Source of the DNA: CAYRYU01 sp964428355
GTDB taxonomy: Bacteria > Muiribacteriota > Ozemobacteria > Ozemobacterales > Ozemobacteraceae
DNA: 51,201 nucleotides
Direction: 5' to 3'
NCBI GenBank assembly: GCA_964428355.1
Contig: CAYRYU010000049.1
Location: forward strand, 1 to 51,201
Shown: piece after piece, positions 25,498 to 33,518 of the stretch
Layout of the letters: each line of letters begins with the position of its first letter
Position numbering within the stretch: position 1 is the stretch's first letter
Program-made: the position numbers and the translations under genes
Notes under the pieces: model-generated
Databases searched by the model: none
The model's input: the letters and a program-made list of their open reading frames with translations, nothing else
What the model was told of the DNA's origin: nothing

Positions 25498-25536
25498 ACG
25501 ACCGCCGCGAGAGGACCCCGCGACGGTCGTGGTTTT
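25498..25536 (+). terminator. Bidirectional intrinsic terminator
   Basis: ACGACCG (25498-25504) pairs with CGGTCGT (25524-25530), with an inner CGCG/CGCG stem, followed by GGTTTT on the plus strand. On the minus strand the same hairpin is followed by TTTTATTT. It lies between convergent genes and can serve both. Confidence 0.85.
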
Positions 25537-25550
25537 CCGAAGTTTTGTGA

Positions 25551-25931
25551 TCAGTTCCCGTGGAGCTGGAGGAATTTCTCCCGCTCGGTGATGAGGATCT
25601 CGGCCTGGTAACCCACATCCCGATAGCATCCGTAGGAAGCCTTGAAGGATTCCGCGATGGCTTTGGCGGCCTTCAATTCCTCGGGGGTTTCGATGCTTCC
25701 GATTTCGAGACTCATGGTTTTCTGGGCTTCTCCAAGTTCCTTGATTTTCTGGGGATACAGGGGGTTGGTCCAGGGTTTGGGCATACCCGGATGCATCACG
25801 ATGTTCAACCACTCGGATGTTGCGGCGGCGATGTTCATCGCGTTCGACAGCTTTCCTCCGTCAAAAGACCAGGAAGGGTTCACGAACCCGAGACACAAAA
25901 CGACCACTGCCAGTGCCAACCATTTTTTCAT
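25551..25931 (-). CDS. Small secreted protein of unknown function
   Basis: 126 residues from ATG 25931, chosen because AAGGAG lies six bases upstream and the product then starts with a standard signal peptide (MKKWLALAVVVLCLGFVNPSWSF). The mature part is helical and charged, with one cysteine (KASYGCYRDVGYQAEIL) and a proline-rich MHPGMPKPWTNPLYP stretch. No family was recognised. It has its own leader with a strong inverted repeat (25953-25978) and ends at the shared terminator, so it appears to be a single-gene unit. Confidence 0.75.
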   Translation of the reverse strand: MKKWLALAVVVLCLGFVNPSWSFDGGKLSNAMNIAAATSEWLNIVMHPGMPKPWTNPLYPQKIKELGEAQKTMSLEIGSIETPEELKAAKAIAESFKASYGCYRDVGYQAEILITEREKFLQLHGN

Positions 25932-25952
25932 TTCTTTCTCCTTGAACTCAGA

Positions 25953-25978
25953 AAATTGCGAAATCTTGTTCGCAATTT
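25953..25978 (-). repeat. Perfect 10-bp inverted repeat in the leader of the secreted protein
   Basis: AAATTGCGAA (25953-25962) and TTCGCAATTT (25969-25978) flank a six-base loop, ending 22 bases before the ATG of the secreted-protein gene. It could be an operator for a dimeric regulator or an RNA stem-loop; on the minus strand TTTT directly follows the inner arm, so attenuation is conceivable. Confidence 0.6.
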
Positions 25979-26052
25979 CGATACCAGGAATGGAACCCAA
26001 GAACGAAGCCCCCCGGCGACCAACGAACGGGAAAAATGTCTGATTTCCGGCA

Positions 26053-26079
26053 GCCGGGACGAAATCCCGGCATGTTTTT
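26053..26079 (+). terminator. Intrinsic terminator upstream of prfC
   Basis: GCCGGGA (26053-26059) pairs with TCCCGGC (26065-26071) around CGAAA, followed by ATGTTTTT (T-run 26075-26079). It lies upstream of the proposed prfC promoter. No plus-strand gene ends just before it, so it either insulates prfC or ends an unseen short RNA. The rest of 25979-26121 shows no gene. Confidence 0.6.
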
Positions 26080-26121
26080 CGCGTTTCCCACTTCCCTGGG
26101 GCTGCGAGCGGAGAGGTTGCG

Positions 26122-26190
26122 TTGCATGGGAAGCGGAAATGAGGTAGATTGTTTTCCCGTAGGGGAGCCTTCGGAATGGCTTGGCTCCCC
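26122..26190 (+). promoter_or_regulatory. prfC promoter and structured leader
   Basis: TTGCAT (26122-26127), a 17-base spacer and TAGATT (26145-26150) make a plausible sigma70-type promoter. Just past the expected start, GGGGAGCC (26162-26169) and GGCTCCCC (26183-26190) form an 8-bp perfect stem with a 13-base loop. No T-run follows, so it may stabilise the 5' end of the message. Confidence 0.5.
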
Positions 26191-26283
26191 CACCTATTCC
26201 ACCAAGTCGGCCTTGCACCGATGGTTTCGCCGAATTCCCAAAAGGGCTTCCGCAGACCGTGAAGGCCGGGGAGTCACAGCAAG

Positions 26284-27876
26284 ATGTCACTCGAAGAGCA
26301 GATCAAAAGAAGAAGAACGTTCGCGATCATCAGCCATCCCGATGCGGGAAAAACCACGCTGACCGAAAAGATGCTCCTGTTCGGGGGTGCGATCCAGTTG
26401 GCGGGTTCGATCAAGGCCCGGAAAGCCACCCGGTATGCGACCTCCGACTGGATGGCGATCGAGCGGGAAAGAGGGATCTCGGTTACCAGCTCAGTGATGA
26501 ACTTCACCTACCGGGACACCGACCTGAACCTGCTCGACACCCCCGGTCACCAGGATTTTTCGGAGGACACCTACCGGGTCCTGACCGCGGTCGACAGCGC
26601 TCTGATGGTCATTGACAGCGCGAAAGGCGTCGAGGCGCAGACCCGAAAACTGATGGAGGTCTGCCGCCTCCGCAACACGCCGATCATCACATTCATCAAC
26701 AAGCTCGACCGGACGGGAATAACCCCTTTCGAGATCCTCCAGGACGTGGAAAACTCCCTCCAGATCGAGTGCGCTCCCCTTACCTGGCCGATTGGCATGG
26801 GAAGCGACTTCCGAGGAGTCTTCGATCTGCGCCGCCGGGAACTCCGGTTGTTTCGGGCCGGTACGGAATCCAGACCCGAGGATATCGTCGTGATCTCGGG
26901 CCTCGAGGATCCGCGCCTGGACCAACTCCTCGGCCCGCAAGCCGCCGACCTCCGCAGGGACGTGGAGCTCCTCGAAGGAGCCGCCGACCCGTTCGATCAC
27001 GAACATTACCGTCGGGGAAACCAGACCCCGGTCTTTTTCGGAAGCGCCCTGAACAATTTCGGGGTCCAGGAGGTTCTCGATGCCGTCGTCGAGCTCGCTC
27101 CCCCACCCCAACCGCGGGCGGCACTGACAAGGGTGGTTTCACCCGAAGAGCAGAGTTTCACGGGCTTCGTATTCAAGATCCAGGCGAACATGGATCCGGC
27201 ACACCGGGATCGCGTGGCGTTCCTGAGGGTGAGCTCGGGAAAATTCGTCCGCGGGCTCAAGGTCCGTCACCATCGCCTTGGCAAGGACCTGACGATCAAG
27301 GATGCGACCATGTTCATGGCCCGGGAAAGAACCAACGTCGAAGAAGCCTTCCCCGGAGATATCATCGGAATCCACAATCGTGGAACGATCAAGATCGGAG
27401 ACACCCTAAGCGAGGGAGAACCTCTCCAATTCACGGGTATCCCGAGCTTTGCCCCTGAACTGTTCCGGACCGTCAGGCTTCGGAACCCCCTTCGTGCGAA
27501 ACAGCTCAACACAGGGCTGAAGCAGTTGTCAGAAGAGGGGGCGGTCCAGGTTTTCAAGCCCCTGATCGGTGGCGGAGAGTTTCTTCTGGGAGCGGTCGGC
27601 TCACTCCAGTTCGACGTAACACGCGCCCGGCTGAAGGACGAGTATGGTGTAGATGCCGATTACACCCCGATGAACTTCGTCTCCGTGAGATGGCCCGTCA
27701 GCGGAGACAAGGAGAAGCTTGCCGAGTTCGTCCGCCAGCATCGTTCCTGTATGGCCTACGACACCGAGGAGCACCTGACCTACCTGGTCGAGAATCTCTG
27801 GATGTTCTCGCGGCTCGCCGAGAAGTGGCCCCAGATCGAGTTCCGGACGATTCGCGACGTGCTGCCGACGGGTTGA
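26284..27876 (+). CDS. prfC: Peptide chain release factor 3
   Basis: 530 residues, the normal length (E. coli RF3 is 529). GTPase motifs: HPDAGKTT (18-25), the RF3 form of the P-loop; LLDTPGHQDFSEDTYR for G3; NKLDR for G4. The RF3-specific ERERGISVTSSVM segment and C-terminal WPVSG...LAEFVRQHR region are intact. RF3 uses GTP to recycle RF1/RF2 from the ribosome after termination. There is only a weak ribosome site in front of the ATG (GGAGTC, about ten bases upstream). It has its own promoter and does not appear linked in function to its neighbours. Confidence 0.97.
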   Translation: MSLEEQIKRRRTFAIISHPDAGKTTLTEKMLLFGGAIQLAGSIKARKATRYATSDWMAIERERGISVTSSVMNFTYRDTDLNLLDTPGHQDFSEDTYRVLTAVDSALMVIDSAKGVEAQTRKLMEVCRLRNTPIITFINKLDRTGITPFEILQDVENSLQIECAPLTWPIGMGSDFRGVFDLRRRELRLFRAGTESRPEDIVVISGLEDPRLDQLLGPQAADLRRDVELLEGAADPFDHEHYRRGNQTPVFFGSALNNFGVQEVLDAVVELAPPPQPRAALTRVVSPEEQSFTGFVFKIQANMDPAHRDRVAFLRVSSGKFVRGLKVRHHRLGKDLTIKDATMFMARERTNVEEAFPGDIIGIHNRGTIKIGDTLSEGEPLQFTGIPSFAPELFRTVRLRNPLRAKQLNTGLKQLSEEGAVQVFKPLIGGGEFLLGAVGSLQFDVTRARLKDEYGVDADYTPMNFVSVRWPVSGDKEKLAEFVRQHRSCMAYDTEEHLTYLVENLWMFSRLAEKWPQIEFRTIRDVLPTG

Positions 27877-28030
27877 GGAAGGGAGAGCAACGGGTCCCCG
27901 AAACAGGTGGGAGGGGAAAATGATCTGGAAGAGAAGAGGATCGCGTTTCCAAAGAATGGAACCCGCGGGGCGCGGTCAGGATGACAAACGGTCACTGGCA
28001 CTCGGGACCGATTCTGGAGGAGGCTAAGAT

Positions 28031-30409
28031 ATGGTTTTCCGAAAATCACTTTTCACCGGCACATTTGTTGCCCTCACCCTTCTGACCCTTTTGGTCTCCT
28101 GCCCGTCTCCGCTTGCGGGGGCCGATTCGCCGGAACTCCGGGAGTTCAAAATCAGGACTTTCGGCGACATCCCTCCTTTGGGGAAGATCGCCGAAAAGGC
28201 CGCCATGAAAGAGGTTCCCCTCTCCCTGGCGAAAGCAAAGAATGCGAAGCAGGTCATGGAGTTCCTCGGGCTGAAACTTTCCGGCCTCCAGAAAGAGTTC
28301 CTCGACAAGAACAAATTCTTGGTCATCCCCAAGGCTCAGACGAAGTTTTCCGGGGAGCTCAATTTCGCCCAGGGCGAACCCGACAACTGGGATGAAATGC
28401 TGGGTATGTTCGACGAAATCGGCGGCCCGACCGACGAACTCCTCAGGAAGCCCGAAAACACGCGCCTGGTCACTCCCGCGCCGTTCCTTCACGCATTCCA
28501 CATCATTTTCCGAAATACCCTCGAGTTTCTCGAAAAAACCGAACTCGGCCCGATGGTTCAAGACTTCGCAGAAGGCATGAGGACTGCCGCATTGAAGCGG
28601 AAAGGGGAAGCCAAGGGCCCTCTCGCGAAAAGATTCGAGACGATCGCGGCCCAGTTCACCGTTGCATCGGTTCTTGTGAAGAACGCCTACCGCGGGGAGC
28701 TTCGGAGAGTCCCGGGCGAGGGCGAGAACCCTTCAAAGGCTCCCCTGGACGAAGACGACGCGGTGGATTCGGCAATGAAGCTCCTGGACGATTCGAAGAA
28801 GGATTTTTCCGATGAAATCTTCCAGAAGATGAAAACCGAGATCGGGAAGATCTATCAAGCCGGCGGGATCGACAATTCCCCGTTGTTTTCCGAGTATTCC
28901 AAGGACGGGGAGCTGAAGTGCGATTTCACCCAGTACAAGCCCCGGGGTCACTACAACAAGAACTCGGCTCTCAGGGCCTACTTCCGCGCCATGATGTTCC
29001 TGGGTCGAAACGCCTATTTCCTCAACACCCGGCCTGGAATCACCGATTCGATACTGATCTCGTTCCTCATGAACGAGCCCGACGCGAGCGGTACACCCCT
29101 CCTGGAAAAATGGGGAAAGGTTATGGAGTTCACGACTTTCTTCGCCGGATTCTCCGATGACCTGACTTACTCCCAGTGGCGGGAATTCCTCGCTCCCCGA
29201 ATCGGAAAGGGAGGATTCGATCCGGGAAGAGCCATGGATGAAACCTTCCTGGCTTCGCTCGAGAAGGACCTCGGAACCCTACCTTCACCGAAGATCTTTT
29301 CCGAAGCCATGTGTTCACCGAAGGTAAAGGAAAAGGGGAAGCAGGCAATCCTGGACGCGGCGAAATCATTCCGGATTTTCGGCCAGAGGTTCACGTTCGA
29401 CGGGTGGATCTTCGAGAAGTTGTGCGCGGGTGAAGAGAAAACCGGCATCCGGCTTCCCTCGACGCCGTCCGCCCTTTTCGTTCCCGCAGCGATGGGCGAT
29501 TCAAGGGCGCAGGAGCTGGTGAAGGTGTTCCTGGGGAAACCCGACCAGGGGTTCTCCGACAAGGAGATCCAGGACTTCATGGGCGAACTCGGGAAGGTGG
29601 CCGCAGAGATCGGAAAGATCAAGGAATCCGAATGGTTTTCCAATCTCGCCGCTGTCTGGCTCAAGACTCTCGGGACACTCACAGCCAAATGGGGCGAAGG
29701 TTTTCCCCAGTACATGCAGTCACCCATGTTCCCCATAAAGCAGATCGAGGACTTCCTTGGCTCGTACTCCGAATTGAAACATGACACACTCCTTTATGCG
29801 AAGCCGAAATACGCCGAGTATGGTGACGGCGGAGACGAGGGAAAAGCCCCTCCGGTTCCCAGGGGGTTGGTGGAGCCGAACCTCCGTTTCTGGCACGAAC
29901 TGCGGCGGATGATCGATTACACGCTCTCGGGGTTCGAGCGCCTGAAAATCATGGAATCGGAAAAAGAGGAATACGGGGTCCTCAACATGTTGAAGAGACA
30001 CGTTGACCTCTGCATCGCCCTTTCGGAAAAGGAACTCGCAGACAAGCCGATTTCCGTCGACGAGTATGAGAAGCTTCGGACCATGAGGTTGACCCCCTGC
30101 GCTTCACCATTCGAGTCCCAGGTCTATGAAGACGAAGACCGAAGGGCTGCCCTGGTCGCGGACATCGTCACCGACCTCGAAAAGGGGAGGATCCTCTACG
30201 AAGGGACTGGGGAACCCGGCTTCCTGCTTGCCCTGATCGGAACCGAAAAGGAGTGCAGGCTTTCCTTGGGGGTTTGTTTCAACCATTTCGAGTTCACCCA
30301 GCCGATGGGGGAACGCCTCACCGACCAGGAGTGGCAGGAAAAGGTCTACAAGAGCCCCAAGGAACTTCCTCCCAAAGGCTTCTGGTATGAGGAACTGATG
30401 CTCAAGTGA
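28031..30409 (+). CDS. DUF3160-family exported lipoprotein
   Basis: 792 residues. The N-terminus is a signal sequence with a likely lipobox (LLTLLVSC, Cys near 24), so the product is probably anchored to the outer or inner membrane. The long helical body ends in a region typical of DUF3160 (YTLSGFERLKIMESEKEEYG, CFNHFEFTQPMGERLTDQEW). DUF3160 proteins are large, surface-type proteins without an assigned activity. GGAGGAGG sits nine bases before the ATG. The stop overlaps the GTG start of the next membrane-protein gene, so the pair are co-translated and may work together at the envelope. Confidence 0.82.
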   Translation: MVFRKSLFTGTFVALTLLTLLVSCPSPLAGADSPELREFKIRTFGDIPPLGKIAEKAAMKEVPLSLAKAKNAKQVMEFLGLKLSGLQKEFLDKNKFLVIPKAQTKFSGELNFAQGEPDNWDEMLGMFDEIGGPTDELLRKPENTRLVTPAPFLHAFHIIFRNTLEFLEKTELGPMVQDFAEGMRTAALKRKGEAKGPLAKRFETIAAQFTVASVLVKNAYRGELRRVPGEGENPSKAPLDEDDAVDSAMKLLDDSKKDFSDEIFQKMKTEIGKIYQAGGIDNSPLFSEYSKDGELKCDFTQYKPRGHYNKNSALRAYFRAMMFLGRNAYFLNTRPGITDSILISFLMNEPDASGTPLLEKWGKVMEFTTFFAGFSDDLTYSQWREFLAPRIGKGGFDPGRAMDETFLASLEKDLGTLPSPKIFSEAMCSPKVKEKGKQAILDAAKSFRIFGQRFTFDGWIFEKLCAGEEKTGIRLPSTPSALFVPAAMGDSRAQELVKVFLGKPDQGFSDKEIQDFMGELGKVAAEIGKIKESEWFSNLAAVWLKTLGTLTAKWGEGFPQYMQSPMFPIKQIEDFLGSYSELKHDTLLYAKPKYAEYGDGGDEGKAPPVPRGLVEPNLRFWHELRRMIDYTLSGFERLKIMESEKEEYGVLNMLKRHVDLCIALSEKELADKPISVDEYEKLRTMRLTPCASPFESQVYEDEDRRAALVADIVTDLEKGRILYEGTGEPGFLLALIGTEKECRLSLGVCFNHFEFTQPMGERLTDQEWQEKVYKSPKELPPKGFWYEELMLK

Positions 30410-31554
30410 AGGGGGAATCACCAACCCCGGCCAATTGTACCAGTGGAGTTCCCGAGGAGGGACCCCTGGACGAAGAAATCCTCAGAAGGCTGAAAGGGCA
30501 CCTGAAACCTTTGATGGAACCGTTTCTGGTCGGACTTTCGACCGGAGCCAACCTGAGGACGGGCCTTTTTCTGTTCGTCTGCTTCCTGGCAATCATGGGA
30601 GGGCTCTGGTACTCGGCCCTCTGGGTCATTCCCATGTTCATGACCTATCTGATTATGTTCTTTGTGCGCTTTTTCCTGCCCTGGATTGCCCAGTTCACCG
30701 AATACATGTGGGGCGCGGGAAACTCCTTGTCGAACAGGCAGCTGGGTGACCTAATCTACTCCGCCCTCTTCTTCCTGGGGTTCGCCTCGACAACAGTCGG
30801 GCTGGTCATTCATTCGATGCGTCTTCAGAAGAACGCTTACGAGGACGAAGCCATTGCGGGGACACCAGGTGGGGCGTTTTCTCCCGGCCTCTGGTTTGGA
30901 TTCATCCTGAGGCTGTTGTCGTGGTTCCCCTTCAAGGCGATTTCCTGCTTCAGGGCCTATGCGAACCCTGAATCCGACGAGTCGGACCGGCTCTCCCTCT
31001 ACGCCCGGGTTGCCCTGGCGGTAGGCACCGGGGAACAGCCTTCGACCTTCGAACGCCTTTGGAAAGCGATGAAGAAACGCTTTCCTGATGCCTTTCCGGA
31101 GGAAAACAAGGGAAGGGTGGTTCTGATGGGGATCCTTCGCGAGCTGGGGGAAGTCGGACTGGTAAGAAGTGAAATGTTTGGAGAAGGAGACCTGTCCTCC
31201 TCGACGGTGTTCAAACCCTCGGAAACACTGCTGGAGCTCATCGAAAGGAGCCGGCTGGACCCGAAGGCATTCGGGCAGGACCCGAAGGNNNNNNNNNNNN
31301 NNNNNNNNNNNNNNNNNNNNNNNNNNNNNNNNNNNNNNNNNNNNNNNNNNNNNNNNNNNNNNNNNNNNNNNNNNNNNNNNNNNNNNNNGGACCCGAAGGC
31401 ATTCGGGCAGGATCGGAAAACATCAGTGGGGGCCCCGAAGACGCCCGGCCGGGACCCGGTGGGGGACCCTCGCCCAGAACCGGTCTCGGACCTTGTCGCA
31501 AATGAGGAACCCCCTCCCCCACCCCCGCCCCGGTCGGAAACCGAGAAGGAATGA
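30406..31554 (+). CDS. Membrane protein with C-terminal DPKAFGQ heptapeptide repeats, gap inside
   Basis: Starts at GTG 30406, overlapping the previous stop (GTGA). About 295 residues come before the N run 31289-31388 and about 55 after it. There are two or three TM segments in the first 145 residues (GLFLFVCFLAIMGGLWYSAL, FMTYLIMFFVRFFLPW, LIYSALFFLGFASTTVGLVI) and another hydrophobic stretch near 165-185. A cytoplasmic-looking helical region comes next. The tail contains at least two DPKAFGQ heptads flanking the gap, then a proline run (PPPPPPP) before SETEKE. The true repeat number is hidden, but any number keeps the frame because the unit is 21 bases. No family was recognised; it is translationally coupled to the DUF3160 lipoprotein. 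Confidence 0.75.
   Translation: MKGESPTPANCTSGVPEEGPLDEEILRRLKGHLKPLMEPFLVGLSTGANLRTGLFLFVCFLAIMGGLWYSALWVIPMFMTYLIMFFVRFFLPWIAQFTEYMWGAGNSLSNRQLGDLIYSALFFLGFASTTVGLVIHSMRLQKNAYEDEAIAGTPGGAFSPGLWFGFILRLLSWFPFKAISCFRAYANPESDESDRLSLYARVALAVGTGEQPSTFERLWKAMKKRFPDAFPEENKGRVVLMGILRELGEVGLVRSEMFGEGDLSSSTVFKPSETLLELIERSRLDPKAFGQDPKXXXXXXXXXXXXXXXXXXXXXXXXXXXXXXXXXXDPKAFGQDRKTSVGAPKTPGRDPVGDPRPEPVSDLVANEEPPPPPPPRSETEKE
31257..31409 (+). repeat. 21-bp in-frame tandem repeat spanning an assembly gap
   Basis: The unit GGACCCGAAGGCATTCGGGC plus A encodes the heptad DPKAFGQ (shifted by one base). One full copy is at 31257-31277, 11 bases of the next at 31278-31288, then the 100-base N gap (31289-31388), then another full copy at 31389-31409. 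The assembler probably broke on a longer array, so the copy number is unknown (two at least). Confidence 0.85.
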
Positions 31555-31636
31555 CGGGCCCGGTGGGTTCAACCCGGTGGCACCCTCGACGGCGATATAC
31601 TCCACGGATGAATGGGACCGGTCCTTGGGCGCAGCC

Positions 31637-33514
31637 TCATGGAACGAAGGAGTTCGCAAGGGTTTCGGGGTCCCCTCCTTCGAGGACTTTCAGGAAAATC
31701 GGCCCGAACCGGGAAAGCTTCCGCTCTCCCATCCCTTTGATGCCGCGAAACTCCTCCAGGTTCGGAACCGGAAGATCCGCCATGGTTTTCAGAACGGAAT
31801 CGTGGAAAACCACGTAGGGAGGAAGGCCGAGTTTCCGTGCGATCAGGAGCCGAAGCCGGCGGAGAGCCTCGAATCTGGGGGAATCCGGAGCACCCTGCAA
31901 GGCGAGACGTTTTCCGCGTTTCGATGAACGTTCCTTGGGCGGAACGGGAAGCCCGAGCCGGACCGGGGAGGTTCCCTTGCATGCCTCGAAACCGGCTGGG
32001 GTCACCTTCAGGAGCGGGTATTCCCCTTCGGTCACCGCGAGGAATCCCTGAAGGACGAGCTGGTCTATCCAGGCCCTGAGAGTGGGCTCGGAGATCTCCT
32101 TCATCAGGCCGTAAACCCGGAGGTCCGCATGGCCGTTGGCCAGGATCCGATCGTCCTGTCGGCCCAGCAGGACCTTCACAACGTAGGAAGCCCCGAAGCG
32201 GTTTCCCGTGCGAAAAACCGCGCTGATGATCTTCTGGGCGGCGAGCAGTGCCTCGTCAGCCGCCAGCGCACGGGTTTCTCCAAGGCATACGTCGCAGGCA
32301 GCGCAGCCCGGGGTTTCCGGGTCATGTTGGTCGCCCTCCGGGAAACCCTCTGGTGGATAGGGCATTCCGAAATGCTCGCTGAGAAGCTGGTGCCGGCAGA
32401 CCGGTGAAACCGCGAAACGTCCGATCTCCTTGAGCTGACGGTCGAGGATCCGTCTCCGTTCCGGCGAGATTTCCGCTTCCCGGGCAGAAAGCGCCCGGTG
32501 AGTCATCAGGTCGGAAAAGGAAAAAAGGAGGACGCACTCCGCGGGTTCGCCGTCCCGTCCTGCCCGCCCGGATTCCTGCTGATAATGCTCGATAGAACGG
32601 GGAGTGTTGGCGTGGACGACGAACCGGACATTCGACCGGTCGATCCCCATCCCGAATGCGATCGTCGCTATCACCACGTCCAGTCGTTCGTGGACAAAAT
32701 CGTCCTGGACTCGCTTTCGGTGGGCGGCATCAAGGCCGGCATGGTATGGTGCGCAGTTGACTCCGGCCTTGGAAAGGGTTTTCGCCAAACGGTCGACTTC
32801 CTTCCGGGTCTGCGCGTAAACGATTCCGCCTTCCCCATGATGGCGATGGATCGCTTCCAGAACCTGCCTGGACTGGTCATGGCGTGGGAATGCGCGGTAG
32901 ATGAGATTGGGCCTGTCCGGATGCCCAACCAGGATCTCGGGGTTCCGAAGTCCAAGCTGGGCGCAGATATCCGTCCTGACTGTGGGGGTGGCTGTGGCGG
33001 TGAACGCCATCCGGGGAACTCCGGGAACCCTTTCGAAGAGCATCCCAAGCTGCCGGTACTCGGGCCGGAATTCGTGTCCCCAGTGGGAAACGCAGTGGGC
33101 TTCGTCGACGGCGAGAAGTCCCAGGTTCCTTCCGGCGGCCTCCAACAGATCGCCCAGGACGAGGCGTTCAGGGCTCACGTAAAGCAGGCCGAGCTTTCCC
33201 GTGCGGAGTTCCCCGAACAGCCGGCTTTTTTCGGAGGCAGGCGTATGCGAATGGAGCGCTCCCGCCGTGAGCCCGTATTCGCGTGCGGAGGCGACCTGGT
33301 CGTCCATCAGTGCGATCAGGGGTGAAACGACCAGAACCAGGCCGATTCCGCATGCCGCAGGAAGCTGGTAACAAAGGCTCTTCCCTCCTCCGGTGGGGAG
33401 GACCACGAGGGCGTCCTTCCCGCCCAGGGCCGCTTCCACAGCCTCTTTCTGAAATGGCCGGAAGGATGAATACCCCCAGACCTGCTTGAGAACACCGTCC
33501 ACCTTTCCGGTCAT
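31637..33514 (-). CDS. recQ: ATP-dependent DNA helicase RecQ
   Basis: 625 residues. Helicase motifs: FRPFQ (Q-motif region, 18-22), Walker A TGGGKS (41-46), DEAH (137-140), TATATP and the QESGRAGRDG motif VI. A RecQ zinc-binding module follows (CRHQLLSEHFG ... CAACDVC), then a winged-helix RQC-like region. The HRDC-like C-terminus is LRLLIARKLGLPPYVVFHDSVLK. RecQ unwinds DNA at stalled forks and in recombination repair. Its start is four bases after the stop of the upstream secreted-protein gene, making it the last gene of a long minus-strand run. Confidence 0.96.
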   Translation of the reverse strand: MTGKVDGVLKQVWGYSSFRPFQKEAVEAALGGKDALVVLPTGGGKSLCYQLPAACGIGLVLVVSPLIALMDDQVASAREYGLTAGALHSHTPASEKSRLFGELRTGKLGLLYVSPERLVLGDLLEAAGRNLGLLAVDEAHCVSHWGHEFRPEYRQLGMLFERVPGVPRMAFTATATPTVRTDICAQLGLRNPEILVGHPDRPNLIYRAFPRHDQSRQVLEAIHRHHGEGGIVYAQTRKEVDRLAKTLSKAGVNCAPYHAGLDAAHRKRVQDDFVHERLDVVIATIAFGMGIDRSNVRFVVHANTPRSIEHYQQESGRAGRDGEPAECVLLFSFSDLMTHRALSAREAEISPERRRILDRQLKEIGRFAVSPVCRHQLLSEHFGMPYPPEGFPEGDQHDPETPGCAACDVCLGETRALAADEALLAAQKIISAVFRTGNRFGASYVVKVLLGRQDDRILANGHADLRVYGLMKEISEPTLRAWIDQLVLQGFLAVTEGEYPLLKVTPAGFEACKGTSPVRLGLPVPPKERSSKRGKRLALQGAPDSPRFEALRRLRLLIARKLGLPPYVVFHDSVLKTMADLPVPNLEEFRGIKGMGERKLSRFGPIFLKVLEGGDPETLANSFVP

Positions 33515-33518
33515 TCCA

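Noticed and set aside
31257..31409. CRISPR array
   Set aside because: The 21-bp units are directly adjacent, without spacers, in frame in a coding sequence.
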